64,000 bases of DNA from Mucilaginibacter sp. MD40. Lineage in GTDB: Bacteria > Bacteroidota > Bacteroidia > Sphingobacteriales > Sphingobacteriaceae. Made by a program: the position numbers and the translations under genes. Every line of letters begins with the position of its first letter. The first letter of the stretch is position 1. This document shows positions 28,322 to 36,097 of the stretch, one piece after another. The stretch spans positions 567,190 through 631,189 of the forward strand of contig NZ_NRSW01000001.1 in the NCBI RefSeq assembly GCF_002288635.1, in the 5' to 3' direction. The notes under the pieces were generated by a model. That model searched no databases and was not told the DNA's origin. It was given only the letters and a program-made list of their open reading frames with translations.

Positions 28322-29668
28322 TTAATTTATTACGTAGAACTCTACCCTGAAATAGTTTCCGTTATCGTTGCTGCGGTAAGTGAGTTCGCCGCCAAGTTCC
28401 TGTGTCATGAGTTTGGCAATGGAAAGGCCCAAGCCAAGCCGGCTTTCTATATTGCCCGATGCTTCGTTAAGTGTTTTTAACTTGTTAAACATCATATCCA
28501 ATTCGTCCTGCCCAATGGGTACGCCTTCGTCAATAATTTCAAATACAAATTTCTGGCGTTGCAGGCTGGTAACTACCTTTATGCTGTTATTGGTTTGCGA
28601 AAACTTAATAGCGTTTGAAAGTAAGTTTTGGAAAACCTGCCCAACAAAAACCTTGTCCAGTTTTACATTAAGCGGTAGTTTAAGGATATTATCTACCAGG
28701 TGGATATTCTTCATACTAGCGGTTTCCTGCAACCCTCTAAACACCTGTGTTACCTCATGGTTAATATCAAATATTTCCATGTTAAACTTCATGTCCGGCG
28801 ATTCTATCTCCTTCACATCCATCAGCTTGTTAAGCATATACTGCATTTTCTCTGATGCCTCACCAATAAAGCTGGAATACTCTTTCTGGTCGTTACTCAA
28901 CCGGTAATCTTCCTCACGCAGCATGTTGTTGCTCATCACGATCTGGCCTATGAGGTTTTTAAGGTCGTGCCCGGCAATGTTAATGAAGTTATTTTTCTGA
29001 TCGTCAAGCTTGCGCAGTTGCTCATACTGGCGGTCAATAATGTTGTTTTTTTCGTTGATATTCTGGTTTTGTTCCTTTAACTGCTCGTTTGATTTTTCAA
29101 TCAATATCTGCGACCGTACATCGCGGGCAATTACCTTGTAGCGCGCGTTGGGCACCAGGCATGATAAGAAAGCGATAATAAAGAACATGGAGCCACCGTT
29201 GTTGATAACCATGTCAAGGCTGTACTCGCTAAAAATATTATAAAAAACGGCCAGTAGCAACAAAGCGATAAGGCCTTGCGCTATTGAGTTGATGGGCTCC
29301 CAAAATACCTGTAGGTTAAAAAACAGGATAACCACGGCATATATCAAATAGTAAGTAGTTTGCTGTTGTATATTTACAATATTGCAAAGCAAAGCGCAGG
29401 TGGCCGAAAGGATAAAGAAACAAATATGCAAAAGCGTACGGTAGTTGTATTTACGCGCCTGGAAAAGGCTGTATAAACCATATATAATTAATATGGTAAT
29501 AATACGCACAATTAGAAATTGCAGCCATATGTTGGGGGCGTATATAAAATCAACAACGCTGAATATGGGATATAGAAATATTATTGTCCAGATAATATTA
29601 TTAGTTTGATACCAGGCTTTTTTTGATATCTCCTTTTTATATTCCTCTTTTGAAATTTGAACAAACAT
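28322..29668 (-). CDS. Membrane sensor histidine kinase of the exopolysaccharide cluster
   Basis: A 448-residue kinase. The N-terminal 180 residues hold about six membrane segments with short loops (FLIVRIITILIIYGLY, LLHICFFILSATCALL, YYLIYAVVILFFNLQVFW and others), so it probably senses within the membrane. A coiled-coil of Asn/Gln/Glu follows (about 190-222). The phospho-acceptor is His234 (NIAGHDLKNLIGQIV), the N-box is NLLSNAIKFS and the G2 box RLGLGLSIAK. The G1 box reads DEGVPI where DxGxGI is usual, losing the second glycine. No response regulator is encoded nearby. It is the first gene of the leftward operon, divergent from the glucanase by 53 bases. Confidence 0.92.
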   Translation of the reverse strand: MFVQISKEEYKKEISKKAWYQTNNIIWTIIFLYPIFSVVDFIYAPNIWLQFLIVRIITILIIYGLYSLFQARKYNYRTLLHICFFILSATCALLCNIVNIQQQTTYYLIYAVVILFFNLQVFWEPINSIAQGLIALLLLAVFYNIFSEYSLDMVINNGGSMFFIIAFLSCLVPNARYKVIARDVRSQILIEKSNEQLKEQNQNINEKNNIIDRQYEQLRKLDDQKNNFINIAGHDLKNLIGQIVMSNNMLREEDYRLSNDQKEYSSFIGEASEKMQYMLNKLMDVKEIESPDMKFNMEIFDINHEVTQVFRGLQETASMKNIHLVDNILKLPLNVKLDKVFVGQVFQNLLSNAIKFSQTNNSIKVVTSLQRQKFVFEIIDEGVPIGQDELDMMFNKLKTLNEASGNIESRLGLGLSIAKLMTQELGGELTYRSNDNGNYFRVEFYVIN

Positions 29669-29721
29669 TTGTATCCTTTATTATTTATATAGTCAACTCT
29701 CAATAGGGGTGATTAAGAATT

Positions 29722-30858
29722 GTGAGAAATAAGTTTTTAAATATGGCATTGCCATTTTTGGCAACATTGGCACAACTTGCCATGTATGTATTACCCGCAC
29801 ATGCAAAAAGCACTCCAACGCAGCAGAGCACCAGGCAAACAGCCTTCATGCGTGCACGCTCGCTTAATAATGGAATCAGCCTTTCCTGGCTCGAACAAAC
29901 CTGGAATAGCAAAGTTTTAGATGAAAAGCCTATTAAACCCTCAGGTTTTGAGCTTTTGAAAAAATTAAACATTACCACGCTGAGGCTACCGGTAGCCTTT
30001 GAATACTTTGAAGATAGCAGGATTGCCGATGAGAAAGTATTTGCACAAATTGATGATGTTTTGGAACAATGTAATAAGTATGGTTTTAATATCATTATAG
30101 ATTTTCACTACGGTAAACTTACAGATTATAACTATTTAACCGAAACTCCCAAAATAATTTCATTATGGTTAAAGTTAACCAGGAGATACATACGGGAAAA
30201 TCCGGATAAAGTTTTTTTTGAGATTTACAACGAGCCACCACACATGGACCCCAAAGTGTGGCATGATGCCGCTTATAATATTGTAACGGCTATACGGCGG
30301 GTGGATAAGCGCCGCACTTTGCTGGTTGGCGCATCCAACTTTAACAGCATATATGAGCTGAGCCGAATGGAGCGACTGGCCGATGAGAACATCATCTACA
30401 CGTTCCATTTTTATGAACCCTTTTTGTTTACCCACCAGGGCGCGGATTGGGTAGGAGAGCAGGTAGCCACAACCGGGATACCCTTCCCCTATGATGCAGC
30501 CGCTTACCCGCCCATGAACCCTAAAACCAAAGGTACCTGGGGCGAAACTAATTATTACCAGTATGCTAAAGATGGCAACGCCCAGGCCGTGCATGACAAG
30601 CTGCAGATTGCCAAACAGTGGGGTAATAAGTATGATGTACCTATTATTTGCGGCGAATATGGCGTATATAATAAATATGCCGACCTCGATAGCCGTTGCC
30701 GCTATATAAAGGCAGTAAGGCAAAATCTAAAGCAAATGGGCATCCCCGGCATACTTTGGGACTATAACAGCAATTTCAGTATTTTTAGCGGCGAACCTTC
30801 ACTTAACAATTTGCCTGACTGCATGAAACAGGCGATAGGTTATAATGGTTCTAAATAA
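29722..30858 (+). CDS. Secreted glycoside hydrolase family 5 (endoglucanase-like)
   Basis: A 378-residue exported hydrolase. With the GTG start at 29722 the signal peptide is MRNKFLNMALPFLATLAQLA... ending at AHA; the internal ATG at 29743 would lose the basic N-region. The catalytic domain shows the GH5 hallmarks: GISLSWLEQ, LRLPVAFEYF, IIIDFHYG, the proton donor Glu171 in FEIYNEPPH and the nucleophile Glu312 in IICGEYGVYN. Such enzymes cut beta-1,4 glucan or related chains. It is divergent from the synthase operon, as cellulase genes often accompany cellulose synthases, where the enzyme trims or aligns the product. Confidence 0.92.
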   Translation: MRNKFLNMALPFLATLAQLAMYVLPAHAKSTPTQQSTRQTAFMRARSLNNGISLSWLEQTWNSKVLDEKPIKPSGFELLKKLNITTLRLPVAFEYFEDSRIADEKVFAQIDDVLEQCNKYGFNIIIDFHYGKLTDYNYLTETPKIISLWLKLTRRYIRENPDKVFFEIYNEPPHMDPKVWHDAAYNIVTAIRRVDKRRTLLVGASNFNSIYELSRMERLADENIIYTFHFYEPFLFTHQGADWVGEQVATTGIPFPYDAAAYPPMNPKTKGTWGETNYYQYAKDGNAQAVHDKLQIAKQWGNKYDVPIICGEYGVYNKYADLDSRCRYIKAVRQNLKQMGIPGILWDYNSNFSIFSGEPSLNNLPDCMKQAIGYNGSK

Positions 30859-30874
30859 AATACATTAAAATAAT

Positions 30875-30882
30875 TAACTTTG
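30875..30882 (+). promoter_or_regulatory. -7 element of the desaturase gene
   Basis: TAACTTTG matches TAnnTTTG, 17 bases before the desaturase ATG; no convincing -33 TTG. Confidence 0.55.
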
Positions 30883-30899
30883 CACATCAATTAGGATAT

Positions 30900-31880
30900 A
30901 TGAAATTTTTCGAAGAAAAACGCAGAGAGGTGATGAAGCATATAGAAAAGTTCATGCTGGAAAAGATGAATGAGTACTTAAAGCCTATAGATACCATTTG
31001 GCAGCCGTCAGACTTTTTGCCTGATGCGTCAAGAGATACGTTTTTCAGTGAGATAAAAGAATTACAGGAAAGCGCGAAGGGCCTGTCATATGATCTGGTA
31101 GCGGTTTTAATTGGCGATACTATTACCGAAGAAGCGCTGCCCACCTATGAATCATGGTTAACCATGGTTGAAGGTGTTAGCGATGACGAGGAAGGCGGCT
31201 GGATGAAGTGGACCCGCCACTGGACCGCCGAAGAGAACCGCCACGGTGACCTGCTTAACAAATACTTATACCTTACCGGCCGCGTTGATATGCGCGCCAT
31301 GGAAGTATCAACCCAATACCTTATTGCCGATGGTTTTGACATAGGAACCGGGCACGATCCTTACCGTAACTTTATTTATACCTCGTTCCAGGAACTGGCT
31401 ACCAACGTATCGCACCGCAGGGTGGCATCGCAGGCAAAAAAAGCAGGCGATACTTTGCTGTCAAAAATGTGTGGTGTTATTGCCGGCGATGAGGCCCGCC
31501 ATGCTAAAGCTTACAAATATTTTATTGAGCGTACTTTTGAGGTTGACCCGAACGAAGCCATGCTGGCATTTGAAGACATGATGCGTAAAAAGATCGTTAT
31601 GCCGGCGCATTTCCTTCGTGAAGTAGGCTTGAAGATCGGCCAAACCTTTGGCCACTTTACAGATGCCGCGCAACGCCTGGGGATTTATACAGCAATTGAT
31701 TACGTAGACATACTAAAAGAATTAATAGCCGACTGGCACATTGCCAGCATTACCGACCTTAAAGAGGACGGTGAAAAGGCCCGCGATTACATCATGGCCC
31801 TGCCGGATAGGTTACTGCGTGTTGCCGACCGGATGAAGAACCCCATGCTGGAATACAAATTCAGCTGGATAAACGGATAA
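30900..31880 (+). CDS. Acyl-ACP desaturase (di-iron)
   Basis: A 326-residue soluble di-iron protein of the plant-type stearoyl-ACP desaturase family, which places a double bond in acyl chains held on acyl carrier protein. The two iron-binding helices are seen as EENRHGD (Glu112, His115) and DEARHAKAY further on, the paired E...EExxH arrangement. The other helices carry WTAEENRHGDLLNKYLYLTG and YTSFQELATNVSHRRVA. No membrane segments. Single gene with its own -7 element and terminator. It likely adjusts membrane fluidity. Confidence 0.95.
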   Translation: MKFFEEKRREVMKHIEKFMLEKMNEYLKPIDTIWQPSDFLPDASRDTFFSEIKELQESAKGLSYDLVAVLIGDTITEEALPTYESWLTMVEGVSDDEEGGWMKWTRHWTAEENRHGDLLNKYLYLTGRVDMRAMEVSTQYLIADGFDIGTGHDPYRNFIYTSFQELATNVSHRRVASQAKKAGDTLLSKMCGVIAGDEARHAKAYKYFIERTFEVDPNEAMLAFEDMMRKKIVMPAHFLREVGLKIGQTFGHFTDAAQRLGIYTAIDYVDILKELIADWHIASITDLKEDGEKARDYIMALPDRLLRVADRMKNPMLEYKFSWING

Positions 31881-31890
31881 AAAATTATTG

Positions 31891-31915
31891 AAGCCTCTGC
31901 GAAGAGGCTTTTTTA
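31891..31915 (+). terminator. Desaturase terminator
   Basis: AAGCCTCT / AGAGGCTT 8-bp stem with a 4-base loop followed by a T-run, 10 bases after the stop. Confidence 0.85.
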
Positions 31916-32242
31916 TTACCCTTCCTCCACCAAATCTGTCCCTAACTTTCCTGAAAGATCGTCAAAAAGCAAATTCAGGATGGATTCAATGGTGACTGAG
32001 TTTACATCATCCACATAATTCTCGTTGCGGGTTATCCACAGCTCATCGTCCTGAACGGCGATGATATATAAAGGGCCATCGTAAAATTCCGGCTGTAATA
32101 TTTTAATACCTTCCGGCGTGTTTTCAACGAGAAATTTAAGGTCGCTTTGGCGCTGTTTACGAAACAGCGGATTAAGCTGATCTTTGATGTGGTTATATAG
32201 TTTTTCCGTTGCTATTGGTTTATGCAGGGTGATGATCTTCAT
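31916..32242 (-). CDS. Small protein of unknown function
   Basis: A 108-residue acidic protein (MKIITLHKPIATEKLYNHI...) with an alpha-beta pattern: an N-terminal helix, two strands around EGIKILQPEFYDGPLYIIAVQDDELWITRNE and a C-terminal helix (SVTIESILNLLFDDLSGKL). No signal peptide or metal motif. I do not recognise the family. It is convergent with the desaturase, its stop abutting that gene's terminator, and divergent from the aldo/keto reductase. Codon use and fold-like alternation support it being real. Confidence 0.6.
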   Translation of the reverse strand: MKIITLHKPIATEKLYNHIKDQLNPLFRKQRQSDLKFLVENTPEGIKILQPEFYDGPLYIIAVQDDELWITRNENYVDDVNSVTIESILNLLFDDLSGKLGTDLVEEG

Positions 32243-32358
32243 GTCTAATGCGTTTTTATTATTTACAAGCGGGCAACGGTGATTGTTTAAAGCACCTTTT
32301 ATTTAATGTTTAAAAACAGCAGCTTTGTACTGCCGTTAATTAATAAACACTACACGCC

Positions 32359-33378
32359 ATGAAATATAAATTGCTGGGCCGCTCGGGCCTTAAAGTATCC
32401 GAACTTTGTTTAGGCACCATGGGCTTTGGCACCGAGGCCGGCTGGGGCGCTGATGCCGATACCAGTTTCAAAATTATGGATGCCTATGCCGAGGCAGGTG
32501 GTAACTTTTTAGACACTGCCAATATTTACAAATTAGGCACCAGCGAAAAGATCATTGGCGATTACCTGAGCAACCACGACCGCGACCATTTTGTGGTAGC
32601 TACCAAGTATACCTTAAAGGATAACCAAACCAACGTAAACGCCAGCGGCAACAATCGCAAAAACATGATGCGCAGCGTTGAGGAAAGCCTCAAACGTTTA
32701 AAAACGGATTTTATTGATGTACTTTACCTGCACATCTGGGACGACATAACACCGATAGACGAAGTGCTGCGTGGTATGGATGACCTCATTCGCCAGGGAA
32801 AGGTTACCTATGCCGCCATAAGCGATACTCCCGCATGGGTAGTGGCCAAAGGTAACACCCTGGCCGAGCTAATGGGCTGGAGCCAATTTATTGCCTTACA
32901 GGTAGAATACAGCTTGCTTGCCCGTACCGCCGAACGCGAACTGATACCCATGGCCAAACACTTCGGCATGACTGTTACGCCATGGGCGCCACTTGCCGGC
33001 GGCGCGCTAACCGGTAAATACCTCAAAGGCGAAAAAGGCCGCATAAAGCCCGATAGTAAACGCTTGAATGATAAAGCTGAAAAGATAACCCGCGTGGTAA
33101 TGGAAATAGCACAGGAGTTAGGCGTATCAGAAAGCCACGTTGCCTTACAATGGACCATAAGCAGAGGTTTCCAATGTATCCCCATTGTTGGCGCCACCAA
33201 AGTAGACCAATTAAAAGACAACCTGAAAACAGTTGATGTAACACTAACGCCTGAGCACATTGCCAAACTTGACGAAGCCAGTAAAATTGAATTAGGCTTC
33301 CCCGGAGATTTCTTTAACGAGGATGCCGTGAAAATGAATTCGTTCGGCGGGTTTTATGATAGGGTGGAGAAACGGTAG
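32359..33378 (+). CDS. Aldo/keto reductase
   Basis: A 339-residue NADPH-dependent oxidoreductase with a TIM-barrel pattern. Seen: KYKLLGRSGLKVSELCLGTMGFG, the catalytic Asp and Tyr in NFLDTANIYKLGTSEKIIG, the lysine in FVVATKYTLKD, the histidine in VLYLHIWDD, and the NADP-binding GATKVDQLKDNLKTVDVTLT near the C-terminus. It belongs to the YajO/Tas-type branch; its substrate cannot be inferred. Monocistronic. Confidence 0.95.
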   Translation: MKYKLLGRSGLKVSELCLGTMGFGTEAGWGADADTSFKIMDAYAEAGGNFLDTANIYKLGTSEKIIGDYLSNHDRDHFVVATKYTLKDNQTNVNASGNNRKNMMRSVEESLKRLKTDFIDVLYLHIWDDITPIDEVLRGMDDLIRQGKVTYAAISDTPAWVVAKGNTLAELMGWSQFIALQVEYSLLARTAERELIPMAKHFGMTVTPWAPLAGGALTGKYLKGEKGRIKPDSKRLNDKAEKITRVVMEIAQELGVSESHVALQWTISRGFQCIPIVGATKVDQLKDNLKTVDVTLTPEHIAKLDEASKIELGFPGDFFNEDAVKMNSFGGFYDRVEKR

Positions 33379-33430
33379 GTTGCAGTGAATAACTTTACGA
33401 GCGCTATAGCTTCGGATTTATCAATAAGAT

Positions 33431-33715
33431 CTATAAAATTGGTTCTTGCCGATTATCCCAAAAGTAGAGCAGAATTATCTGTTGTTCGGTTATTTCGTAA
33501 AATAATGAAGTTTGTTTGGTAATGAAGGCCCGCCGTATGGTTTGGCCCTTTACAGTTACAAACATTTCGGGATGGGAAGCCAGTGTTAAAATGGTTTGAT
33601 TAGCCGTGCGAACAAACTTTTGTGCAGATGCAAAGCCCCATTTAGTTTCAATCAACTCAACTATAATATCGAAAGTTTCGGTTGCTTCGGGCGTCCAGGC
33701 AACTGTACGACTCAT
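33431..33715 (-). CDS. RelE/ParE-family toxin
   Basis: A 94-residue protein with the RelE/ParE pattern: VAWTPEATETFDIIVELIETKWG (N-terminal strand then helices), RTANQTILTLASHPEM and the closing strands IRRAFITKQTSLFYEITEQQIILLYFWDNRQEP. RelE members cut mRNA on the ribosome; ParE members poison gyrase; which of the two this is cannot be told. It overlaps the upstream gene by 4 bases (ATGA), the usual translational coupling in toxin-antitoxin pairs. Confidence 0.88.
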   Translation of the reverse strand: MSRTVAWTPEATETFDIIVELIETKWGFASAQKFVRTANQTILTLASHPEMFVTVKGQTIRRAFITKQTSLFYEITEQQIILLYFWDNRQEPIL

Positions 33716-33930
33716 AAATACTTGTCGTATTTCTTTATTACCGTATCGTGCGGGGCTAACAGGCCTTCAGTGGCTTGTTGTTGGGCTCGTTTAATTCCGG
33801 CTTGTACGTGGTCAGGCAAATCATTCCACTCAACACCTTCCAGGATGTCCTTGATCTGTCGTAAGATCAGTTCATCATTTGTTTCAAGCAACCGTTTTGC
33901 TAATTCGATTTTTTCGGTCTGGATGTCCAT
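33712..33930 (-). CDS. Antitoxin partner of the RelE/ParE-type toxin
   Basis: About 72 residues from the ATG at 33930 (MDIQTEKIELAKRLLETND), upstream of and overlapping the toxin by 4 bases. A longer frame from 33966 would add 12 residues, but a TAAATTTG element with a TTG at 22-base spacing (33934-33966) lies in that stretch and argues for the shorter start. The sequence, helical with ELILRQIKDILEGVEWNDLPDHVQAGIKRAQQQ, resembles small antitoxins without a recognisable DNA-binding motif. The function is inferred mainly from context. Confidence 0.75.
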   Translation of the reverse strand: MDIQTEKIELAKRLLETNDELILRQIKDILEGVEWNDLPDHVQAGIKRAQQQATEGLLAPHDTVIKKYDKYL

Positions 33931-33933
33931 ATC

Positions 33934-33966
33934 CAAATTTAAGTATTTTATTGTTGATTGTTGCAA
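33934..33966 (-). promoter_or_regulatory. Promoter of the toxin-antitoxin pair
   Basis: TAAATTTG (33934-33941, minus strand) with TTG at 33964-33966, spacing 22. The -7 element is 3 bases from the proposed ATG. Confidence 0.45.
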
Positions 33967-34154
33967 TTTCGTTAGGGGATTGTAGCGGATACCTACCCTC
34001 GCGCCTAAAGCCTGCGTATTATGAGCGGAAAGCCAGGGCCAAAGGCAACGCCATCATATTAGTACATATTAAGCCTGCATTAAGTTTTCTATCCATCTGT
34101 TTATCCTCAACAAATTAACCAACGCCGCCCTCTCCAAAATAAATCACAACCTAC

Positions 34155-34184
34155 TTGTAAATTAAACAATTAAGCGTATCTTTG
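34155..34184 (+). promoter_or_regulatory. rplM: Promoter of the rplM ribosomal operon
   Basis: TTG (34155-34157), 19-base spacer, TATCTTTG (34177-34184): a textbook Bacteroidota promoter. A short hairpin CCCG / CGGG follows at 34189-34202 at the very start of the predicted transcript. Confidence 0.75.
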
Positions 34185-34238
34185 CAGTCCCGAAAATACG
34201 GGGTTTACAAAAACGTTTAATTATTTAATTTAAAGCAA

Positions 34239-34676
34239 GTGAATACGTTAAGTTACAAAACTGTCTCAGCCAACAAGAAAACCGTTAATAAAGAATGGGT
34301 TGTTGTTGACGCTAACAATGAGATTTTGGGGCGCTTGTGTACTAAGATCGCTATGATGATCAGAGGTAAACATAAGCCAGGATTCACCCCAAACGTAGAC
34401 TGCGGTGATAACGTTATCGTTATTAATGCAGACAAGGTAAGACTGACAGGAGACAAATTTGCTACCAAGCAATATGTTTCATACACTGGTTACCCAGGTG
34501 GTCAGCGTTTCATTTCTCCTAAGGAGTTAATGGCAAAACATCCGGAGCGCGTAATTGAAAAAGCGGTTCGTGGTATGTTACCTAAAAACCGTTTGGGCCG
34601 TGCTATCTATGGCAACCTGCATGTTTACGCTGGTGCCGAGCATCCACACGCCGCTCAAAATCCTAAAACCATTTAA
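34239..34676 (+). CDS. rplM: Ribosomal protein L13 (uL13)
   Basis: A 145-residue uL13 of the large subunit, starting at GTG 34239 (MNTLSYKTVSANKKTVNKEW). Family sequence seen: VDANNEILGRLCTKIAMMIRGKHKPGFTP, YVSYTGYPGGQ, ERVIEKAVRGMLPKNRLGRA and the C-terminal YAGAEHPHAAQNPKTI. The N-terminus matches that of related Bacteroidota proteins, supporting the GTG start. First gene of rplM-rpsI-rpsB with a clear promoter. Confidence 0.98.
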   Translation: MNTLSYKTVSANKKTVNKEWVVVDANNEILGRLCTKIAMMIRGKHKPGFTPNVDCGDNVIVINADKVRLTGDKFATKQYVSYTGYPGGQRFISPKELMAKHPERVIEKAVRGMLPKNRLGRAIYGNLHVYAGAEHPHAAQNPKTI

Positions 34677-34705
34677 CTTTCAATTTTAAAAGGAGAAAAA
34701 ACACA

Positions 34706-35092
34706 ATGCCAACAACTAACACTTCAGGCAGAAGAAAAACCGCTGTTGCCCGCATTTACTTAAGCGAGGGTAATGGCGCTATTACCGTTAACGGTAAAGA
34801 TTACAAAGAGTACTTCCCTACTTTGCCTTTACAATACATTGTTACCCAGTCTACAGAAGTTTCTGGTTCTGCAGGTAAATTTGATGTTAAAGTAAACGTA
34901 GCAGGTGGTGGTGTAAAAGGACAGGCTGAGGCCGTTCGTTTAGCTATCGCTAAAGCCATTGTTGAACTGGATCCGGAGAAAAAACCGGCTCTGCGTGCTA
35001 AAGGTTTAATGACACGTGACGACCGTATGGTTGAGCGTAAAAAACCAGGTCGCAGAAAAGCTCGCAGAAGATTCCAATTCAGTAAACGTTAA
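34706..35092 (+). CDS. rpsI: Ribosomal protein S9 (uS9)
   Basis: A 128-residue uS9 of the small subunit. Seen: GRRKTAVARIYLSEGNGAITVNGKDYKEYF, VAGGGVKGQAEAVRLAIAKA and the C-terminal KKPGRRKARRRFQFSKR whose basic tail reaches the P-site tRNA. It lies 29 bases after rplM. An AAGGAG (34690-34695) stands 10 bases before the ATG, a genuine Shine-Dalgarno sequence in a phylum where these are usually absent. Confidence 0.98.
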   Translation: MPTTNTSGRRKTAVARIYLSEGNGAITVNGKDYKEYFPTLPLQYIVTQSTEVSGSAGKFDVKVNVAGGGVKGQAEAVRLAIAKAIVELDPEKKPALRAKGLMTRDDRMVERKKPGRRKARRRFQFSKR

Positions 35093-35096
35093 TATC

Positions 35097-35104
35097 AAAG
35101 GAGG
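35097..35104 (+). promoter_or_regulatory. rpsB: Strong Shine-Dalgarno sequence before rpsB
   Basis: AAAGGAGG, nearly the full anti-Shine-Dalgarno complement, 9 bases before the rpsB ATG at 35114. Confidence 0.7.
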
Positions 35105-35113
35105 ACACAAACA

Positions 35114-35950
35114 ATGGCAAGAACAACATATCAGGATTTACTGGATGCAGGTGTACACTTTGGTCACCTTACCCGCAAATGGGATCCGAAAATGTCTCAG
35201 TACATTTTCATGGAGCGTAACGGTATCCACATTATCGATTTAAATAAAACATTAGCAAAGGTTGAAGAAGCCGCTGCTGCTATCAAACAAATAGTAAAAT
35301 CAGGCCGCAAAGTATTATTCGTAGCTACCAAAAAACAAGCTAAGGATATTGTTGCCGATTACGCGAAAAGCGTAAACATGCCCTACATCACCGAGCGTTG
35401 GTTAGGTGGTATGTTAACCAACTTCGCTACCGTACGTAAGTCAATCAAAAAGATGTCAAACATCGATAAACTGACTAAAGACGGTACTTACGCTATTCTT
35501 TCTAAGAAAGAGCGTTTAATGATACAGCGCGAGCGCGTTAAATTAGAAACCCTTTTAGGTGGTATCTCTGATCTTAACCGTTTACCTGCTGCTTTATTCA
35601 TCATCGATGTTAAGAAAGAGCACATCGCCGTATCAGAAGCTTTAAAGCTGAACATCCCGACTTTCGCGATGGTTGATACCAACTCTGACCCATCTAACAT
35701 CGACTTCCCTATCCCGGCTAACGATGACGCAACCAAATCGATCTCTTTGATCACCGGTATCATCATCAAAGCTATCGAAGAAGGTTTGGATGAGCGCAAA
35801 CGCGAGAAAGAAGACGAAACTGAAAAAGAAGCAGCTGCTGCAAAAGCGAAAGCTGATGCTCCTGAAGCAACTTCAGGCGCACGTGGCGCAAAAAGGGTAG
35901 CCGAAGAAGCTGAAGCTGGTACCCCAACTGCTGAATCTACAGAAGAGTAA
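35114..35950 (+). CDS. rpsB: Ribosomal protein S2 (uS2)
   Basis: A 278-residue uS2 of the small subunit. Seen: YQDLLDAGVHFGHLTRKWDPKM, GIHIIDLNKTLAKVEEA, YITERWLGGMLTNFATVRKSI, the central coiled-coil and NIDFPIPANDDATKSISLITGII. The C-terminal tail (about residue 235 on) is a Glu/Ala/Lys-rich extension beyond the E. coli protein, common in this group. rpsB is followed by a word-type inverted repeat and then tsf, keeping the universal rpsB-tsf pairing. Confidence 0.98.
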   Translation: MARTTYQDLLDAGVHFGHLTRKWDPKMSQYIFMERNGIHIIDLNKTLAKVEEAAAAIKQIVKSGRKVLFVATKKQAKDIVADYAKSVNMPYITERWLGGMLTNFATVRKSIKKMSNIDKLTKDGTYAILSKKERLMIQRERVKLETLLGGISDLNRLPAALFIIDVKKEHIAVSEALKLNIPTFAMVDTNSDPSNIDFPIPANDDATKSISLITGIIIKAIEEGLDERKREKEDETEKEAAAAKAKADAPEATSGARGAKRVAEEAEAGTPTAESTEE

Positions 35951-35956
35951 TATTTA

Positions 35957-36085
35957 ATGAGTGGTGATTAGTGAATGGTGAGTTTTACTACTCCCTGTTT
36001 ACTATTCACCACTTATTGATTTAAAAAATATTAGTGTTTGGCGATTCACACATAGAACCATTCTCCACTCACTACTCACTACTTA
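35957..36085. repeat. Inverted word-type repeat between rpsB and tsf
   Basis: The left arm (35957-35982) repeats GAGTGGTGATTAGTGAATGG. The opposite sense appears at 36001-36020 (ACTATTCACCACTTATTG) and again at 36059-36085 (CCACTCACTACTCACTAC). No gene is inside. Same organisation as the arms at 2361-2437, 6915-7353 and 16030-16214, with a different word. Confidence 0.75.
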
Positions 36086-36097
36086 ACAAAAAATAAA

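Noticed and set aside
28380..28907. 175-codon open frame on the plus strand
   Set aside because: Antisense to the ATPase domain of the exopolysaccharide-cluster kinase.
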